Numbered from the stretch's first letter, positions 45,190-57,379 are shown. The stretch is 64,000 nt of DNA from Poa pratensis (GCA_947311845.1 CAMZMU010000059.1:39235226-39299225); one strand, 5' to 3'. Made by a program: numbers and translations. Notes: generated by a model not told the origin, from the sequence alone.

Positions 45190-47570
45190 ATGTCGTTTAG
45201 GGAATTAGTGCACGATCCCACTTTCATATTCGATGGCACAAATTATGATGTTTGGAAAATTCGCATGCTTAATCTTTTTAGGGCCATGGGTCCAAATTAT
45301 ATAAGAGGATTGTAGATGTGGGTTTTCTCCTCCAAAGGATTCCCAAGAATTATCTTTAGAGGATGAGGAAAACTCTCATCTCGAGACTCTAGTTTCTAAT
45401 GGTCTTATATGTGTTTTGAGCGATGTAGTTCTTGCTTCAATCATGCCTTTTCGGAACGCTCATGAGCTTTGGACCAAGCTTCAAGATATATATGAAGTGT
45501 CCAAAATTTTGAGGATGATTGTTCTCCCTCCACTTCCGGCCGTGATGAGTTCACAACTTCTTCCACTTCACCAACATGTGATTTGTCACAAGGTAATGAT
45601 ATGGTGAGTGGTGATAGAAATTGCATTGGTGATGGTGAACTTACTATTGATTATACTTCTTCTCTATCACATTGCAATGTTCTATCTTTGGACTTAAACT
45701 CTTCTAGCACTCCAAATGTCATACATGCTAGAGTTGATAGTCCTTGCATATCATGTAATAGTTGTTTAACTAAATCTCATGATGATATGCTTCATATGTC
45801 TTGTTGCCATGAAAACAATGCTTCCATATCCTCTAGTACTTGCATGACTAACAATGTAGAGGAATCCCAACATTTGTTGGAACAAGACATGGACCTAAAT
45901 GGTGCTTCAAGTATACTTCATCTCTTCATCATTAATCATGTTTGCCTTATGGCTAAGGATTCCGAGGTGTCTCCCACCTCAAATCCAAATTGTGATGATG
46001 AGGATGAGGATTCTCATGAAGAAGGTTTTGATTTTGAATCCTTAACCAAGATGGGTGAGATGGTACTTGTGCTCTCCCCAAAGGTAGTAATGCTATCCCT
46101 CCTCTATGTGAAATCATTGCTTATGTTAATATGAGTAGGGAATTTATTGAGGATTTGGAAAGTCAATTTGATGAGAAATGTCAAATTGAGAGGGATGACT
46201 CTATTACTATAGCTTCCTTGAAAGCTTCTCTTGAAGAAGAAGAAGAGCTTAGGTCTTCTCTTGAAGAGAGACTTGAATCTCTTGATGAGTCTAATGATCT
46301 TATTATTGCTAAAATCATTAAGGAAAGAGATCATGCCCTTGCTAAATTAAAGTGCTTAAAAAGGAAAAAGTTGAATTTGGTGTTGGCAATGCTAGACTAA
46401 GTGAGGACATAGAGAGACTTGACAAAGCTCACAAGGCTTTAGAAAGTGAACACTCTCTCCTTATCAAGTCTCATGATCAACTCCAAACTCAACTATCTAA
46501 GAATGATAAGCTTGCAAATTGTCTTCTTCTATTTCTAATATTAATGATGCTTGTGCTACTAACTCCACTTCTTGTGAAGCATCTATTTTGAAGGAGAATG
46601 TTGAGCTAAGGGCTCAACTTGAGTTGCTATTAGCAAGTATGGGAAATTGGAAGAAAGTCATGAAAAGCTTCTAGCTCTAATGATGATCTTCTAGCATCCC
46701 ATGCTAGGCTAAAGTTAGCTCATGAGGCTATTATGTCAAAGGTAACATCTTGTGAGCCTCATGTGGACAATGGCACAACTTCTACTAAAATGCTTATTGC
46801 CATGTGCTAGTCCTAGTGATTCACTCACAATATTGCTAATCTTGTGATGAATTACTTTCATGCCTTGTTGCTCTAACAATGAAGCTTCTACTTCCTCTAG
46901 TGTTTTGTTGATACTAACCATGTAGAGGAATTAAATGAGCTCAAGGCCCAAGTCACTTCTTTGAAGAAAGACTTGGAAAAGCGTCATGTTGGGGATTCTA
47001 CACTTGACAATATGTTGAGTGTTCAAAGACGCCCCAATGACAAGAGTGGACTTGGATTCAACTCCAATAAAGAACAAGTCCAAGTATAACAAGAAGAACA
47101 AGGGCCAAGAACAAGTCAAAGATTCGGCCAAGATTGTTTGCTTCAAGTGCAAAGTTGAAGGGCACCATGTTAGATCTTGCCCTTTGAAGAAGAAGGCTCT
47201 TAGTGAGAAGCAACAAGGGAAGAAGCCTCAAGTTCCTCAAGTTGAAGAACGGCCTCTTCCCAAGAAGAATCAAGCTACCCTCCTCAAGTCAAGACTCCAA
47301 CTAAGAAGAGAGGAGGAAGTAGATGTTGCTACCTATGCCGTGAGAAGGGTCACTTGCTTCTTCATGCACAAATGGTACCTTATCCAACCCCATTATTATT
47401 AATGATGATTATTCTCTTCGGAAGGATAAGGTTGGCAATGTGTTTGCCAAATATGTTGGTACTCAAAGTGGTGTCAAGAAAAGAACCATTTGGGTTGCCA
47501 AACCTATTGTGACTAACCTCTTAGGACCCAACTTGGTTGGGGACCAACAAGCTAAAACTTGATCAATAGG
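45190..47570 (+). pseudogene. Degenerate gag of the nested retrotransposon
   Basis: Begins MSFRELVHDPTFIFDGTNYD then VWKIRMLNLFRAMGPNYIRG (copia gag start) and hits a stop at once. Later pieces in changing frames: acidic stretch near 45600-46130, coiled coil EDLESQFDEKCQIERDDS onwards (46131-46480), second coiled coil to 46990, and CCHC zinc knuckle CFKCKVEGHHVRSC near 47139-47180. A second knuckle-like CYLCREKGH lies in another frame near 47326. Multiple stops and shifts mean no full Gag can be made, yet the copy transposed recently. Packaging therefore presumably used proteins from relatives. Confidence 0.85.
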
Positions 47571-50500
47571 TGTTGTTGGAGGGCATTGGAGACTTGGCTA
47601 CTTATGAAGAATTAAGGGATCTTCATCAATTATATTCTCTCAAGTCAAGTCATTTGGATTATATTGTTCTATCTCATATCCAATGTTCCTCCTTGCGGTA
47701 ACTTTTATTTAAATCATATATACATTGAAAGTTGCTTGCACCCTTGCATGTGTTAGGTTTTGTACCTTGCTAGTGTTTGTATGTGTTGTGCTCTCTACTT
47801 ACTTATCTTGAGTAATCAAGTATGTGTATGTTGGTTTGCACACCATTTACTTGTGTTGAGCCTTATTGCTTTTATTTGATATCTTATCTTGTTGGCTCTC
47901 TTTTGAGAGATTAATGGACTATCCTATTTTGGGGAGTGATATGCTTCGTGCACTTCACAATCCTAAAATTGTGTATACATGAGGAATACCACTTAGTGTT
48001 GACATATTAATATTATCTATTCTCTATGTGGTATGTCATGCTCATGAGAAATTCAAATTCTATAATGTCCATTAATTTCTCGAGTTGGTTTTGTTTGCCT
48101 CTTTTTTAAAAAAATGGATTATCACATTATGGGGGAGTAATAAGCTATGTGCATATTACAAGCCTAGAAAATGTGAACATGTGAGGTATTGCCACCTAGA
48201 ATTGATTTGTTATTAATCTTATTCCTATGTGGCATGTTGCTCAAACAAGTTCCATCGTTGGTAAAATGATTTTGTTTAATCACTCTTTTGGATCTTGTTT
48301 GCGATGGACATTCTTGGTATGGTTTTCCCCAAATATGTTCGCATATCCTTTTGGGAAATCGATTGCTTCAAGCTACTCTTAGTAGTGGCTTTGCATGATC
48401 GCGTGAATATTGAAGCTATCAAGAATATCTATTTATCTAAGCATGGTTTTAAATCTTATCCTTTGCCATATGCTTATTTGTTGTGAATTGGTCTTCAATA
48501 TCATTCCTATACACCACCGAGAAATATCTCTATACTCCTTGTCCTTGACAAGTGATACATAATTGTGGTGAAATTTGTAGACTATCTTCACTTTGGTTCT
48601 TGCTTTGAATTGCCTTATTTTATTGCCAAGGATTTGTTTGATCTAACCTCTCGTCTTCCTTGTATCTTTTGGATCTTTGTTGCTCTACTCAAAATTTGTT
48701 TTGTGCTTCTTGTTTAGGAAAAGCAATGATCCAATTCTTGTGCATTATTCAAAGTCATACTTCTTGATAATGCACTATTCTTGGGAAGCTATCCTACATT
48801 GAGTAGAACATCATTCTTTAAATTGGTTTTGTATCTTTGCTTTCCTTGAACATGACTAGTGTTTGAATATTATGTATGGAGAGTGATGATCCCATTTGTG
48901 TGCATTTTGTATTCAAATGCAAGATCATAAATAATGCACAAATCTTGGGGGAGCAATCCTATATGTTTTTGAACATTAGTTGTCTTCAATTGGTATTTGA
49001 TCCCGATGACGTGTCTCTTTGGAAGACAAACATTTCTCGTCTTGGTACTTTGTGCCATCATGAAAAGTGTAGAGGGTTTGGTTTATTCCTTGATGATATT
49101 TTCATCATTGGTATCTTACTTTCATTTGGTATTTTCAAAGTGGTATCTTCAATCATGTGTTGATTTGGATCTTTGATATAATTTGGGCAATTTGTTTTCT
49201 TGTCACATTGTGTGTGTTTTGTCCAAATTGTATTTCATTTGGTTCTTGAAAGTCTTGTGCATGCATATTTACTATGTATATCTTATGGCATGCTTACTTT
49301 CGTTGATCCAATATATAGGATAAACTCCATCAAATCCTAAATGGCTAAGATGTGCATGAAATTCAATTTCATATCAATATGCACATATTTATGTGGAGTT
49401 TGTCCTATGTATTGTAGTTGCTCTAACTACTTTGGACCCAATGAGTTTGGGTACCATTTTGTACTTGAATTTGTTTTAGGTACATTAGATGCATTGGAAG
49501 CTTGTCTCATTTACAAGGAAGGTGTTATCACCATGTGCTTATTGGAGCCAAGCTTGGATGATCATGAGCTCTATCTTCTACATCACCAATGCTATCTCGG
49601 TAACAAGTATCTACCTCATGCATACTTTTCTAGCTTTCAACCTTGTGTAGGTTGTTTCATGGCATGAATTCTTTTGTTGCAATTCATTTGGTTCTTGCAA
49701 AACAACTTTATTGCAAATGTGGGCAAGCCGGGATGATTACATATCAAGGGGAATATATATAATCATTTTAATGATTCACCAATCCCAAATATGTTAATCT
49801 AGCACTTTCTACTCTATGTCTCACATATGCAATTTGATGCTTTTCAAAATCATTTGCCTTGTGCGATACTTGTTATCTTTCTCGGAGCATCCCTTTTATC
49901 ACCTTATCCTTGTGGATATTTTTTTGATGCTATGATGAGTGTGTGTTGGAAGTTCATCTATATCCTTTAAGATAAAATTGGCTTTGTGCTATGCTTTTAA
50001 GCAAAGATCTTATTGGTGTATTTATGACTTCCTCTTGGATATCATGATCTTTACCTTTGTATCTATTTGTGTGTGCATGTTTATTTGTGACCCATATCTT
50101 AGTGATTCGGTCTACTTAGAAACTTATACACATGAAATAGTTACATCTTTAATTGATATTCCAATTCTTTAGTGACCACCTCTTATTGCTTTTGATTCTT
50201 TGGTGGTTTCTAAAAGGCACAAGCTTTATTTTTTTATGTTATGCTTTTTGCATCTTACTAAGCTTGTGGAGCTATTTGATTTATATTCTTTTGGTGTGTG
50301 GGTATGGAAAAGACATGATATGCACTATGTGCAACTCCTTTTGAAAGACTAGTTGATGCTTTGCTCATCCTTGTATTAGTCTCCTAAAATGTCTTCTTTT
50401 CTCACACCCATCCTTTTGCCGCTCCCTGCTCAACATTTTATTAGTTGCAAGTTGTATTGCTTCTTTTCTTATATGCTCTCTTGCACGTGTTTTTGTTCAA

Positions 50501-51030
50501 AATGATCTAAGAGGGAGTGAGGATTCCATGTTGTGCACACCATATTGAAATGCAAATCCTACATTGTGCACGTACCTTGGGGAGTTCCCTCTTGATTGTT
50601 AGAACACTTGGTTGGTCTTATCATAATATCTTCTTATGTTCAATTGGTTTTTCGGATTCTTTGTTTGGTTACTTCTTTTGTCGAAGTATCTTTCAATTTG
50701 ATTTTCTTTTGCAATCTTTGGATCCTCAATATAGTTTGATCTCCTTCCCAACTATTCGTTATTGGATATGTGCATTTGATTTCACTCATATTATGAGAAA
50801 TGCACACATTATGGGGAAAGCTCTTATTATATTGGCCTTTTACTTTTCACCTATTTCGGCAATCGTTGCCAATGGGGGAGAAGTTTAGAGGGTTTAAGAG
50901 TTGTTGGTTTTATGCTTTAGTTTCGTTCTCAAGCATTTGCCTTTCTTGCTCTTGCTTCCTTGCTCTTTGTGTTGCATGGTTGCTTAATTCATTATATAAA
51001 CCCTCGTAAAAGGGATTGTCATCAATTACC
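47571..51030. other. Non-coding 3' internal region of the retrotransposon
   Basis: About 3.4 kb where pol should be. T-rich, with no reverse transcriptase, integrase or envelope motif in any frame. It contains diverged repeats: near 47936 and 48131 (about 195-bp period), and near 48719, 48880 and 50511. The latter show AGTGATGATCC, TTGTGCATT, then AATGCAC and CTTGGGGGAGC, so each can fold through TGTGCAT/ATGCACA. Short hydrophobic ORFs look like chance. Confidence 0.7.
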
Positions 51031-51044
51031 AAAATGGGGGAGAT
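51031..51044 (+). other. Polypurine tract
   Basis: AAAATGGGGGAGAT directly before the 3' LTR. Confidence 0.85.
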
Positions 51045-53246
51045 TGAAAGTGCATGTGTTGCCCCATGCGTGGTTTTGGTAATTAATGACAATCCTTATG
51101 GACTAATGTTTGCATTGAGAGACACTTGTAGATCTTGTCCATAGGTAAAGATTGGAGTTCATGTGTTGGACTCTAGAAGATTACATGATGATCAATGCTC
51201 TATTCAAGGGTTTATATGAAGAATGGTCATCGAGAGTTGAGCTTATTGCAAGCATGGCTTGGAAAAGAAGATTGAGTGAACATTTATGTTTATCTCCAAG
51301 CCATCACCTATATCTAGAGAAGAAGATAAAGTGCAAGTGGATTCATGAAGACGGAGCTTAGCAAGTCTCTCCCATAATGGTGTATGGGGGAGCATTTGGA
51401 GAAGTCTTCATCAAGCATGTGCTAGCAAGCACACAATCAAGAAAGGTGTTCCAACTTGAGGGAGTCAAGATCGTCTTCATCTAGCTCAAGTGGAATGCGC
51501 AAGGCAAAGGTATGATCTTGATAGGGTTTCTATTTTACCGGTCTCATGGTGTTAGTGGGAGACCGGGTTATAGGATAGACGGCGTACTATCAAGAGGGGC
51601 TCTCAAGTGAGTAACTTGATCGCATCTTTGTGGAGAGCTCAAACCTTTGCATACTTGGCATATCATCTTTCTTGGTTCTTATTTGGGTTTTATCCATGTG
51701 AGAATTTAGAGCTTGTGTTCATCTCCATACCAAGCTCTAGTTCACCGAAAACGGATTTCGTATTGAAAACTTGTTGCGTTTTCGGTTTTGAGGTTTTGCC
51801 GGTTCATCTTCTTTAGAGAGGTTTTACCTTTCTACATTTGGTCTTCTCCTCACATGATGGACTATGATGTTTCTCTGCATAATCTTGAAGTGCTCTTCGT
51901 TGCGATTCCAACGAGCCCAAGATCATCGAAATCGGAGTCCGGATGAAAAAGTTATTGCAGTTTTCTTTTTGCTGTTTTCGGGTTCTGGCAAGCCGGCCCA
52001 CAGGCCGGCCAGGCCGGCTCTCAGGCCGGCGGCCTCGGGTGGCAGGCCGGCCCACAGGCCGGCCCAGGCCGGCTCCCAGGCCGGCTGTCTCGGGTGGCAG
52101 GCTGGCCCCCAGGCCGGCCAGGCCGGGCCCCAGGCCGGCTTCCCTGGGTACGAGGCCAGCCCCCAGGCCGGCCCCCAGCCCGGCCAGGCCGGCTCCCAGG
52201 CCGGCCTCACAGTTTTCTCCAACGGTCAGTTTTTTGAGGGGACCTATTTAAGGGTTTCTTCCCCAACGGTTCCCTAAGCTCAAGAGCACGAAAAAGCCCC
52301 CCATTGTTGACCTTCTTGAGCTTGGATTTCTCTCTATTCCTCCATGATTCTTGCCTCAAATTAGAAGGAAAGAGAGAGGAGATCTAGATCCACCCTTCCA
52401 CCAATCAATCTCTCCTCTAAGTGAGGGGAAGCCTTTGGATCTAGATTTTGGAGGGATTTGGTGTTCTTCCTTTGTTCTTCCTCTCTTCTCCCCCCATAAG
52501 CATTAGTTGCTTGTGGTGGGATTTGAGAGTGAAGGATTTGAGCACTTGTGCTCTTGCCTTTTGCATTTGGTGCATCGGTGTGCTCTCCACGAGGATTCGT
52601 GGAAGTTGAAAGCTTGTGAACTTGTTACTCTTGGGTCTTCGGGCCCTAGACGCCTTTGTGGTGGTTGGACCCTTGTGTGGTCACTTGAAGCCGTTCGGGA
52701 GCCCCCAATCCCATTGTGGGTTGTGCCTCGAATTGTTGTTGAGAGCCGTTCGGGAGCCCCCAACCTATTGTGGGTTGTGCCTCGGATTGTTGTTGAAAGG
52801 CTCCGGATTCCGCCTCGAAGGAATACCGATAGTGGAAGGTGAACCAAACCTTTGTGGTGCGGTTCATCGGAGAAGAGGGTGAAACCTTTGTGGTTGTTGA
52901 ACCGTTGTGTCGGTTCACACCTCTCCAACGAGACGTACTCCCTTTCAAGGAGGAACTCGGGAATACATCCCCCTCTCCACGCGCCTCGGTTATTTCTATA
53001 CCCGAGCTCGTTACTTATGCAACTTACATTGTGATAGCCTTCGTGCTTGAAGTATTCTATTGCTATCACCTTGTTGCTTGTCTTGCTTAGCATAAGTTGT
53101 TGGTGCACATAGGTGAGCCTAGTTTATTTAGGTTGTTGGCTTGTTAATTTAAACACCTAGTTTTATTCCGCAATTAGCAAGCCTAAACCGGAAAAGTTTT
53201 AATCGCCTATTCACCCCCCCCTCTAGGCGACATCATTGTCCTTTCA
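51045..53246 (+). repeat. 3' LTR (2202 bp)
   Basis: Near-identical to 42961-45134; the first about 950 bp look identical by eye. Confidence 0.95.
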
Positions 53247-55539
53247 AAAGTTGAAGGGGAAAAGGGTAGCAAGACTGGAGGGTTGAAGACCACTTGGTTG
53301 CAAACCCATTTCCGTGAGCTTCCGGAGGGTGCTGCCGACGTCACCGTACAAAGGTTGTATCTCTATACTAATTTTCCGTTGCCCACCTTTTTGTTATGTG
53401 CTTTTATTTCCATTTCGCCGTCTGATTCGAGTCTTGTTTTTTATAGGTATGCTCGGGCATACATCATGTGGATCTTTGGGAAAGTGCTATTTCCAGACTC
53501 CGGGGCAGCGACGTGTCTTGGATGTATTTGCCTCTACTCCGTGAGTGGGACGAGGCTAGGAGGCACAGCTGGGGCTCGGCCTCACGGGCTTACTTGTACC
53601 GGCAGCTGGATGAGGCATGCAGAAGGAGCAAGAATACATCAAACATGGGTGGTTACGTGCTTGGGTTACAGGTATGGATGTGGGAGAGGCTTCCTGTAGG
53701 GCGCCCCCTACGAGGCCACTTCGTGCTTGGCCACATGCTCATCCCGGCATGGCTCCCACCGTCGCGCACAAGTATGAGGATTCTGCGACCAATTGGGGCC
53801 CCTCCGAGAATCTGTATATGCAATACACCGATGAGATTGACTCTTTGCTTCCTAGCCACATGAGTGCTGCACAATACATTCGTACATTAATCATTTCATT
53901 TTGCTTCACTTATGTTCTCAAATGTTTGATAATATTTTTGCTCACTTGCATCACAGGTTACGTGGAGGCCCTACGCCGAGGTCGTTGATGATCCCTCACT
54001 CAACTTAAATGAGATGTGCACTCGTGACAAGGAGATGTGAACTTTGAGGTGCCCACTGATTTGTTTCTATGCCGTTGAGTACCATCTTCCACACAGAGTA
54101 GCCAAGCCATTTGGGAAGCTTCAGCACTGCCCCCCAGAGTCCTTCTCCACGTCTTCTGCGCTTCACGAGTAAGATCTCGAAGCACCATATTGTTGTCTAT
54201 GTCTTTTCATACATGATTGCTGACCCTTTTCTCTACGTTCTTTGTTAGGCTTGACAGGAGCAAAAACAAGAAGATTACTGACTGGGAACATGAGCATCGA
54301 GAGTACATTTCTGAATGGCATCAACGCAAGGGTCCTCACATCGATCCCACGCCGCACAATGCACTCGTGTTTGACAGGTATCTTGCTTGGCTGAATGGTG
54401 CAACCCGGCTTCATCTACGGAAGACTTGGACCGAGCAAGATATATTGGACTCGACATCAGACTCGGCCGATGATACCATCCAGTATGATTATACCCAGTG
54501 GACAGGAAAGCGTGTGGACCAGGGGCCTGTGCGAGACCGTGTGGTAAGAATCTAGTGCCACACATTTCCAACATGAATTACTTGCAAACTGAAAACTACA
54601 CTAATTTTCTGATGTGTTCTGCAGGCCCATGAGCTTTTAAGAGGAATTACCGAAGCTGAAACAGCTCTCCAAGTTACACCGGGCAGCAAAGGTGAAGCAT
54701 CCACACTGCGTGCATGTCTACAGGTTAACACTTAAAGCTTTTAGTTCACAATGGGAATAAATACGATGAGTTTCAAGTCTAAATTGTTGTTTACTCTTTG
54801 TTGTTGCAGAAACTGGTGAAGCGTTCCCGTAAGTTGATCGGTAGGCTTGCATGTTGTGATCCTACCGAAGACTTGGATGAGGTGCAACCTAGTAGCCGTG
54901 AAAATTCTGCATCATCTGAATGGGACCTAGATGTGGAGGACTTATATGATGACCAGACGGTGTTGTCGCAGGTAATATTCTTGCTCTCATGTACTAGTTC
55001 AGGTTTTAGTTCACAGCAACATACATATAAATCACTAGATGTTATTGTCGCAGGTGAGGGTGCACCGAAACCTAGTCAGATGAGCCCAGGTCCCAGCCAG
55101 CAAGGCAGGCACAAGCAGAAGCGCCAGCAGCCCCGCGTGCCCCTTCAGACCAGTCAAGAAATGCCCCGTAGGGGATCTCGTAGCTGCAAGCCAAACGTTC
55201 AGCTCACCCCTGGTACCGATGTGCTAGGAAAAAGAAAGGGACGCAAATAATGTCGCCGACATGTTCGCAAGTGTTTCTTGTTGTTATGAGATTGTTGCTT
55301 CCTTATGTTTCGGACCATCCGTGTTAGTTTGAGAACTATGGTTTGTGAATTGTATGTGTGATGCTTTTGTGAACGAATCTGGTATGGATTGTGAGATCTA
55401 CATGTGTTATCCATGTATTGTGGAACTACGTCTGTGCTGCTATTTGTGAGAATTTGGTATGTTCTATATATATTGTTGTCACTTCTGCATGTTGCAGGAA
55501 TTGACTACAAAATAAGGGGAGACTCTGCCAAAATTTTCG

Positions 55540-56240
55540 ATGAACAAATTAGACCAGCAGGATCGACGCCATCGCACATGGCGCCGACATGAAGCAGTTC
55601 GGCTCCAGGGCCATGGCGCCGACATCTTGAACACTGGATTTCCACCAAACCAGACATGTCCAGCACGCAAATTATTTTGGCCCTTACGTCGGCGCCAATG
55701 CAGATGGAGCCGACGTTCTACAGGTCGGCGCCAACTGCGATGGAGCCGACCTCTGGAGGCGAGACGTGCCCAGTTTTCGGCGCCAAAGCAAACATTCACC
55801 GAACTTCAGAACTTCGGCTCCAAGGCAAATGGCGCCGACCTCTGGAACTCGGAATTTCCACCAAAACCAGACAGTTCAGTACACAAATTGTTTGGGTCTT
55901 AGGGCAAATTGTTTGGGCCCTTAGCTCGGCGCCAATGCAGATGGAGCCGACATTCTACAGGTCGGCGCCAACTGCGATGGAGCCGACCTCTGGAGGCGAG
56001 ACGTGCCCAGTTTTCGGCGCCAAAGCAAACATTCGCCGAACTTCATAACTTCGGCTCCAAGGCAAATGGCGCCGACCTCTGGAACTCGGAATTTCCACCA
56101 AACCAGACATGTCCAGTACACAAATTTTGAGTTTCAAAGATCGGCGCCAATGCAGATGGAGCCGAATTCATACAGGTCGGCGCCGGTTGCGATGGAGCCG
56201 ACCGCTAAAACTCGAAATTTTCAACAAAGTCCAGTATGCA
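55540..56240. repeat. Right array of GGCGCC near-palindromes, tandem
   Basis: TCGGCGCCAATGCAGATGGA starts at 55689 and 55925, and a shortened copy at 56139; units are about 236 and 214 bp. Each unit pairs TCGGCGCC with GGAGCCGA at short spacing and contains a second pair (CTTCGGCTCC...GGCGCCGACC). Frames translating these (55479-56257) are not genes. Confidence 0.8.
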
Positions 56241-56263
56241 AAAATACTCTAGCATGACCTAGA

Positions 56264-56924
56264 GTTTTCAATCTAGGCAAAAAATGAAGTAGTTGGTGGA
56301 GTATATTTGGGGATTACCGTTGCAAAAACAGAGTAGTAAACGATCTATTGGGGATTTTTTGGAGATTTTCCGAGATCCGGAATAATCTCCTCCGATCCCC
56401 TAAAATATAAACAAGGCCTAATCGGGTACAAATATAGGGATGCAGCACATGGAGGCATCTCGATTTCCTGACATACACAGCACAGTGACAGGAAGGCCAT
56501 CTTTTGATTTCCTGAGATATGCAGCACACGGCATTCTTGATTCTCGACAGCGTGATGGCAACAAACACCATCACCATGGCCGAAAGCCCGAAAGCACAAT
56601 CAATCGATAAGACAGAAATTGACAACCGCGAGTAAAGTTTTCCTCGTACGAGACAACGACTCAAACTCATCTTCTCCGATTGCGTGACACAACCAACCGG
56701 AAAACATCACATGAACATGAACAAGGAAGTCTAGAACTACTAAACGCAAAGTTATGTTCAAAGTACCTCGAACTCGTCATTACTTACACATAAGCACCCA
56801 GCGATCTGCTACCAGCACTACCAGATCAACAAACTCATTCGTCAGCCCGGATTACATCCAGCGATCTCATCTACCACCGCAACCAGATTCAGTTAAATCC
56901 ACTCGTGTCTCGTGTGCCGCGCGC
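56264..56924. other. 3' flank of GRP copy 4 (duplicated sequence)
   Basis: 56430-56490 (AAATATAGGGATGCAGCACA...) matches 62931-62985, and GGATTACATCCAGCGATCT at about 56850 matches copies 3 and 5. No separate gene. Confidence 0.6.
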
Positions 56925-57269
56925 TCAGAGCCACCGAACGAGCGCCGCGGCCGCGAGGGTGGCGGCGGCGCCGGAGACCCTCCAGGCGACGCGTCCGAGC
57001 GGCTCGCCCGCGGCGCTGTGCCCGTGCGACCCCGACGCGGCCCTGCCGGCAGCCGCGCCGGCGAGCGCACCCGCCCCCGCCCCGTAGATGATCGGTCGGG
57101 CTCCCCCGCCGCCGCTCCTCCCGCCACTCCTCCCGCCGCCTCCGTGCCCTCCGCCGCCGTGCCCACCGCCGCCGTGCCCTCCGCCGCGGCCGTACGCGCC
57201 CTGGAAGTTGGCCGCCACGCAGAGCAGCACCAGGCCCAGCGCGCAGAGCAGCCTCGCCTCGCCCCTCAT
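56925..57269 (-). CDS. Secreted glycine-rich protein, copy 4
   Basis: 114 residues, single exon. Signal peptide MRGEARLLCALGLVLLCVAA, cleavage near NFQGAYG. Then a regular Gly/His block (GGHGGGG repeats) to about residue 50, a spacer GARPIIYGAGAGALAGAAAG, then GSHGHSAAGEPLGRVAWRVS and the tail GAAATLAAAALVRWL. Nearly collinear with copy 5, differing mainly in Gly-repeat length. Probable secretory or surface protein; GPI anchoring is a hypothesis. TATA-like box and footprint are at family spacing. Confidence 0.82.
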   Translation of the reverse strand: MRGEARLLCALGLVLLCVAANFQGAYGRGGGHGGGGHGGGGHGGGGRSGGRSGGGGARPIIYGAGAGALAGAAAGRAASGSHGHSAAGEPLGRVAWRVSGAAATLAAAALVRWL

Positions 57270-57370
57270 GGTCGCGCGTCTCCCTTCGCCTACGCTTCGG
57301 TGGTCGGTTTAGACAATCTCGTTGGCTCTTCTTCAGTGGTTTCGCTTCGGCGACGCGGTGATTGCCCGAG

Positions 57371-57379
57371 TTTTTATGA
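57371..57379 (-). promoter_or_regulatory. TATA-like box of GRP copy 4
   Basis: Minus-strand CTCATAAAA in a context CGGGCAATC shared with copy 5. Confidence 0.5.

Larger units (their letters stand above)
42961..53246 (+). mobile_element. Gag-only copia-type LTR retrotransposon, recent insertion
   Basis: 10,286 bp with perfect 5-bp duplication AAAGT (42956-42960 and 53247-53251). LTRs are 42961-45134 and 51045-53246 (TGAAAG...CTTTCA), the primer-binding site is at 45137 and the purine tract at 51031-51044. Inside are a broken gag region (45190-47570) and 3.4 kb without coding content; protease, integrase, reverse transcriptase and RNase H are absent. It is therefore non-autonomous. LTRs differ by roughly ten substitutions plus indels over 2.1 kb, so the insertion is young. 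Family resembles Triticeae Maximus/SIRE-like elements by LTR start and gag coiled coils (recall only). Confidence 0.92.
42455..55250 (+). pseudogene. Plant mobile domain (PMD) gene, split and frameshifted
   Basis: Exons by eye: 42455-42532, 42612-42960, resuming 53252-53353 after the nested retrotransposon, 53447-53900 region, 53957-54168, 54249-54543, 54625-54723, 54810-54971 and 55054-55250. GT/AG borders are seen at most. Typical PMD segments: LKHDTMKYSDRYTEYIERAS, TALVDRWHVETHTFHLPCGE, MTVTLEDWAMITGLPLDG, ARAYIMWIFGKVLFPDSG, HSWGSASRAYLYRQLDEACR, VTWRPYAEVV and the LICFYAVEYHLPHRVAKPFG type end. Frameshifts of one base lie near 42702 (ERAS/LLPF), near 53505 (after LFPDSG) and probably near 53750. 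A stop follows TRDKEM at about 54038. The C-terminus is basic (GKRKGRK). PMD proteins include the MAIL1/MAIN group; here the copy belongs to the mobile element and is dead. Confidence 0.85.
38022..56263 (+). mobile_element. Mutator-like composite: transposase plus plant-mobile-domain gene
   Basis: A MULE transposase (39045-41957) and a PMD gene (42455-55250) lie in the same orientation. They are bracketed by matching arrays of the near-palindrome TCGGCGCC...GGAGCCGA (38107-38310 and about 55560-56205). Outer ends are tentative: CAGTATTTTTTGCC on the left weakly mirrors GCAAAAATACT on the right, and no target duplication was found. Subtracting the 10.3-kb nested retrotransposon and the Cassandra LTR, the original unit would be about 7.7 kb. 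PMD domains are known from plant transposons including Mutator-like ones. Boundaries are inference; the shared terminal arrays are seen. Confidence 0.6.

Noticed and set aside
49341..50888. Hydrophobic ORFs that could suggest an envelope-like gene
   Set aside because: Short, in different frames, Cys/Phe/Leu-rich as expected of T-rich DNA, with no signal peptide plus fusion-protein layout.
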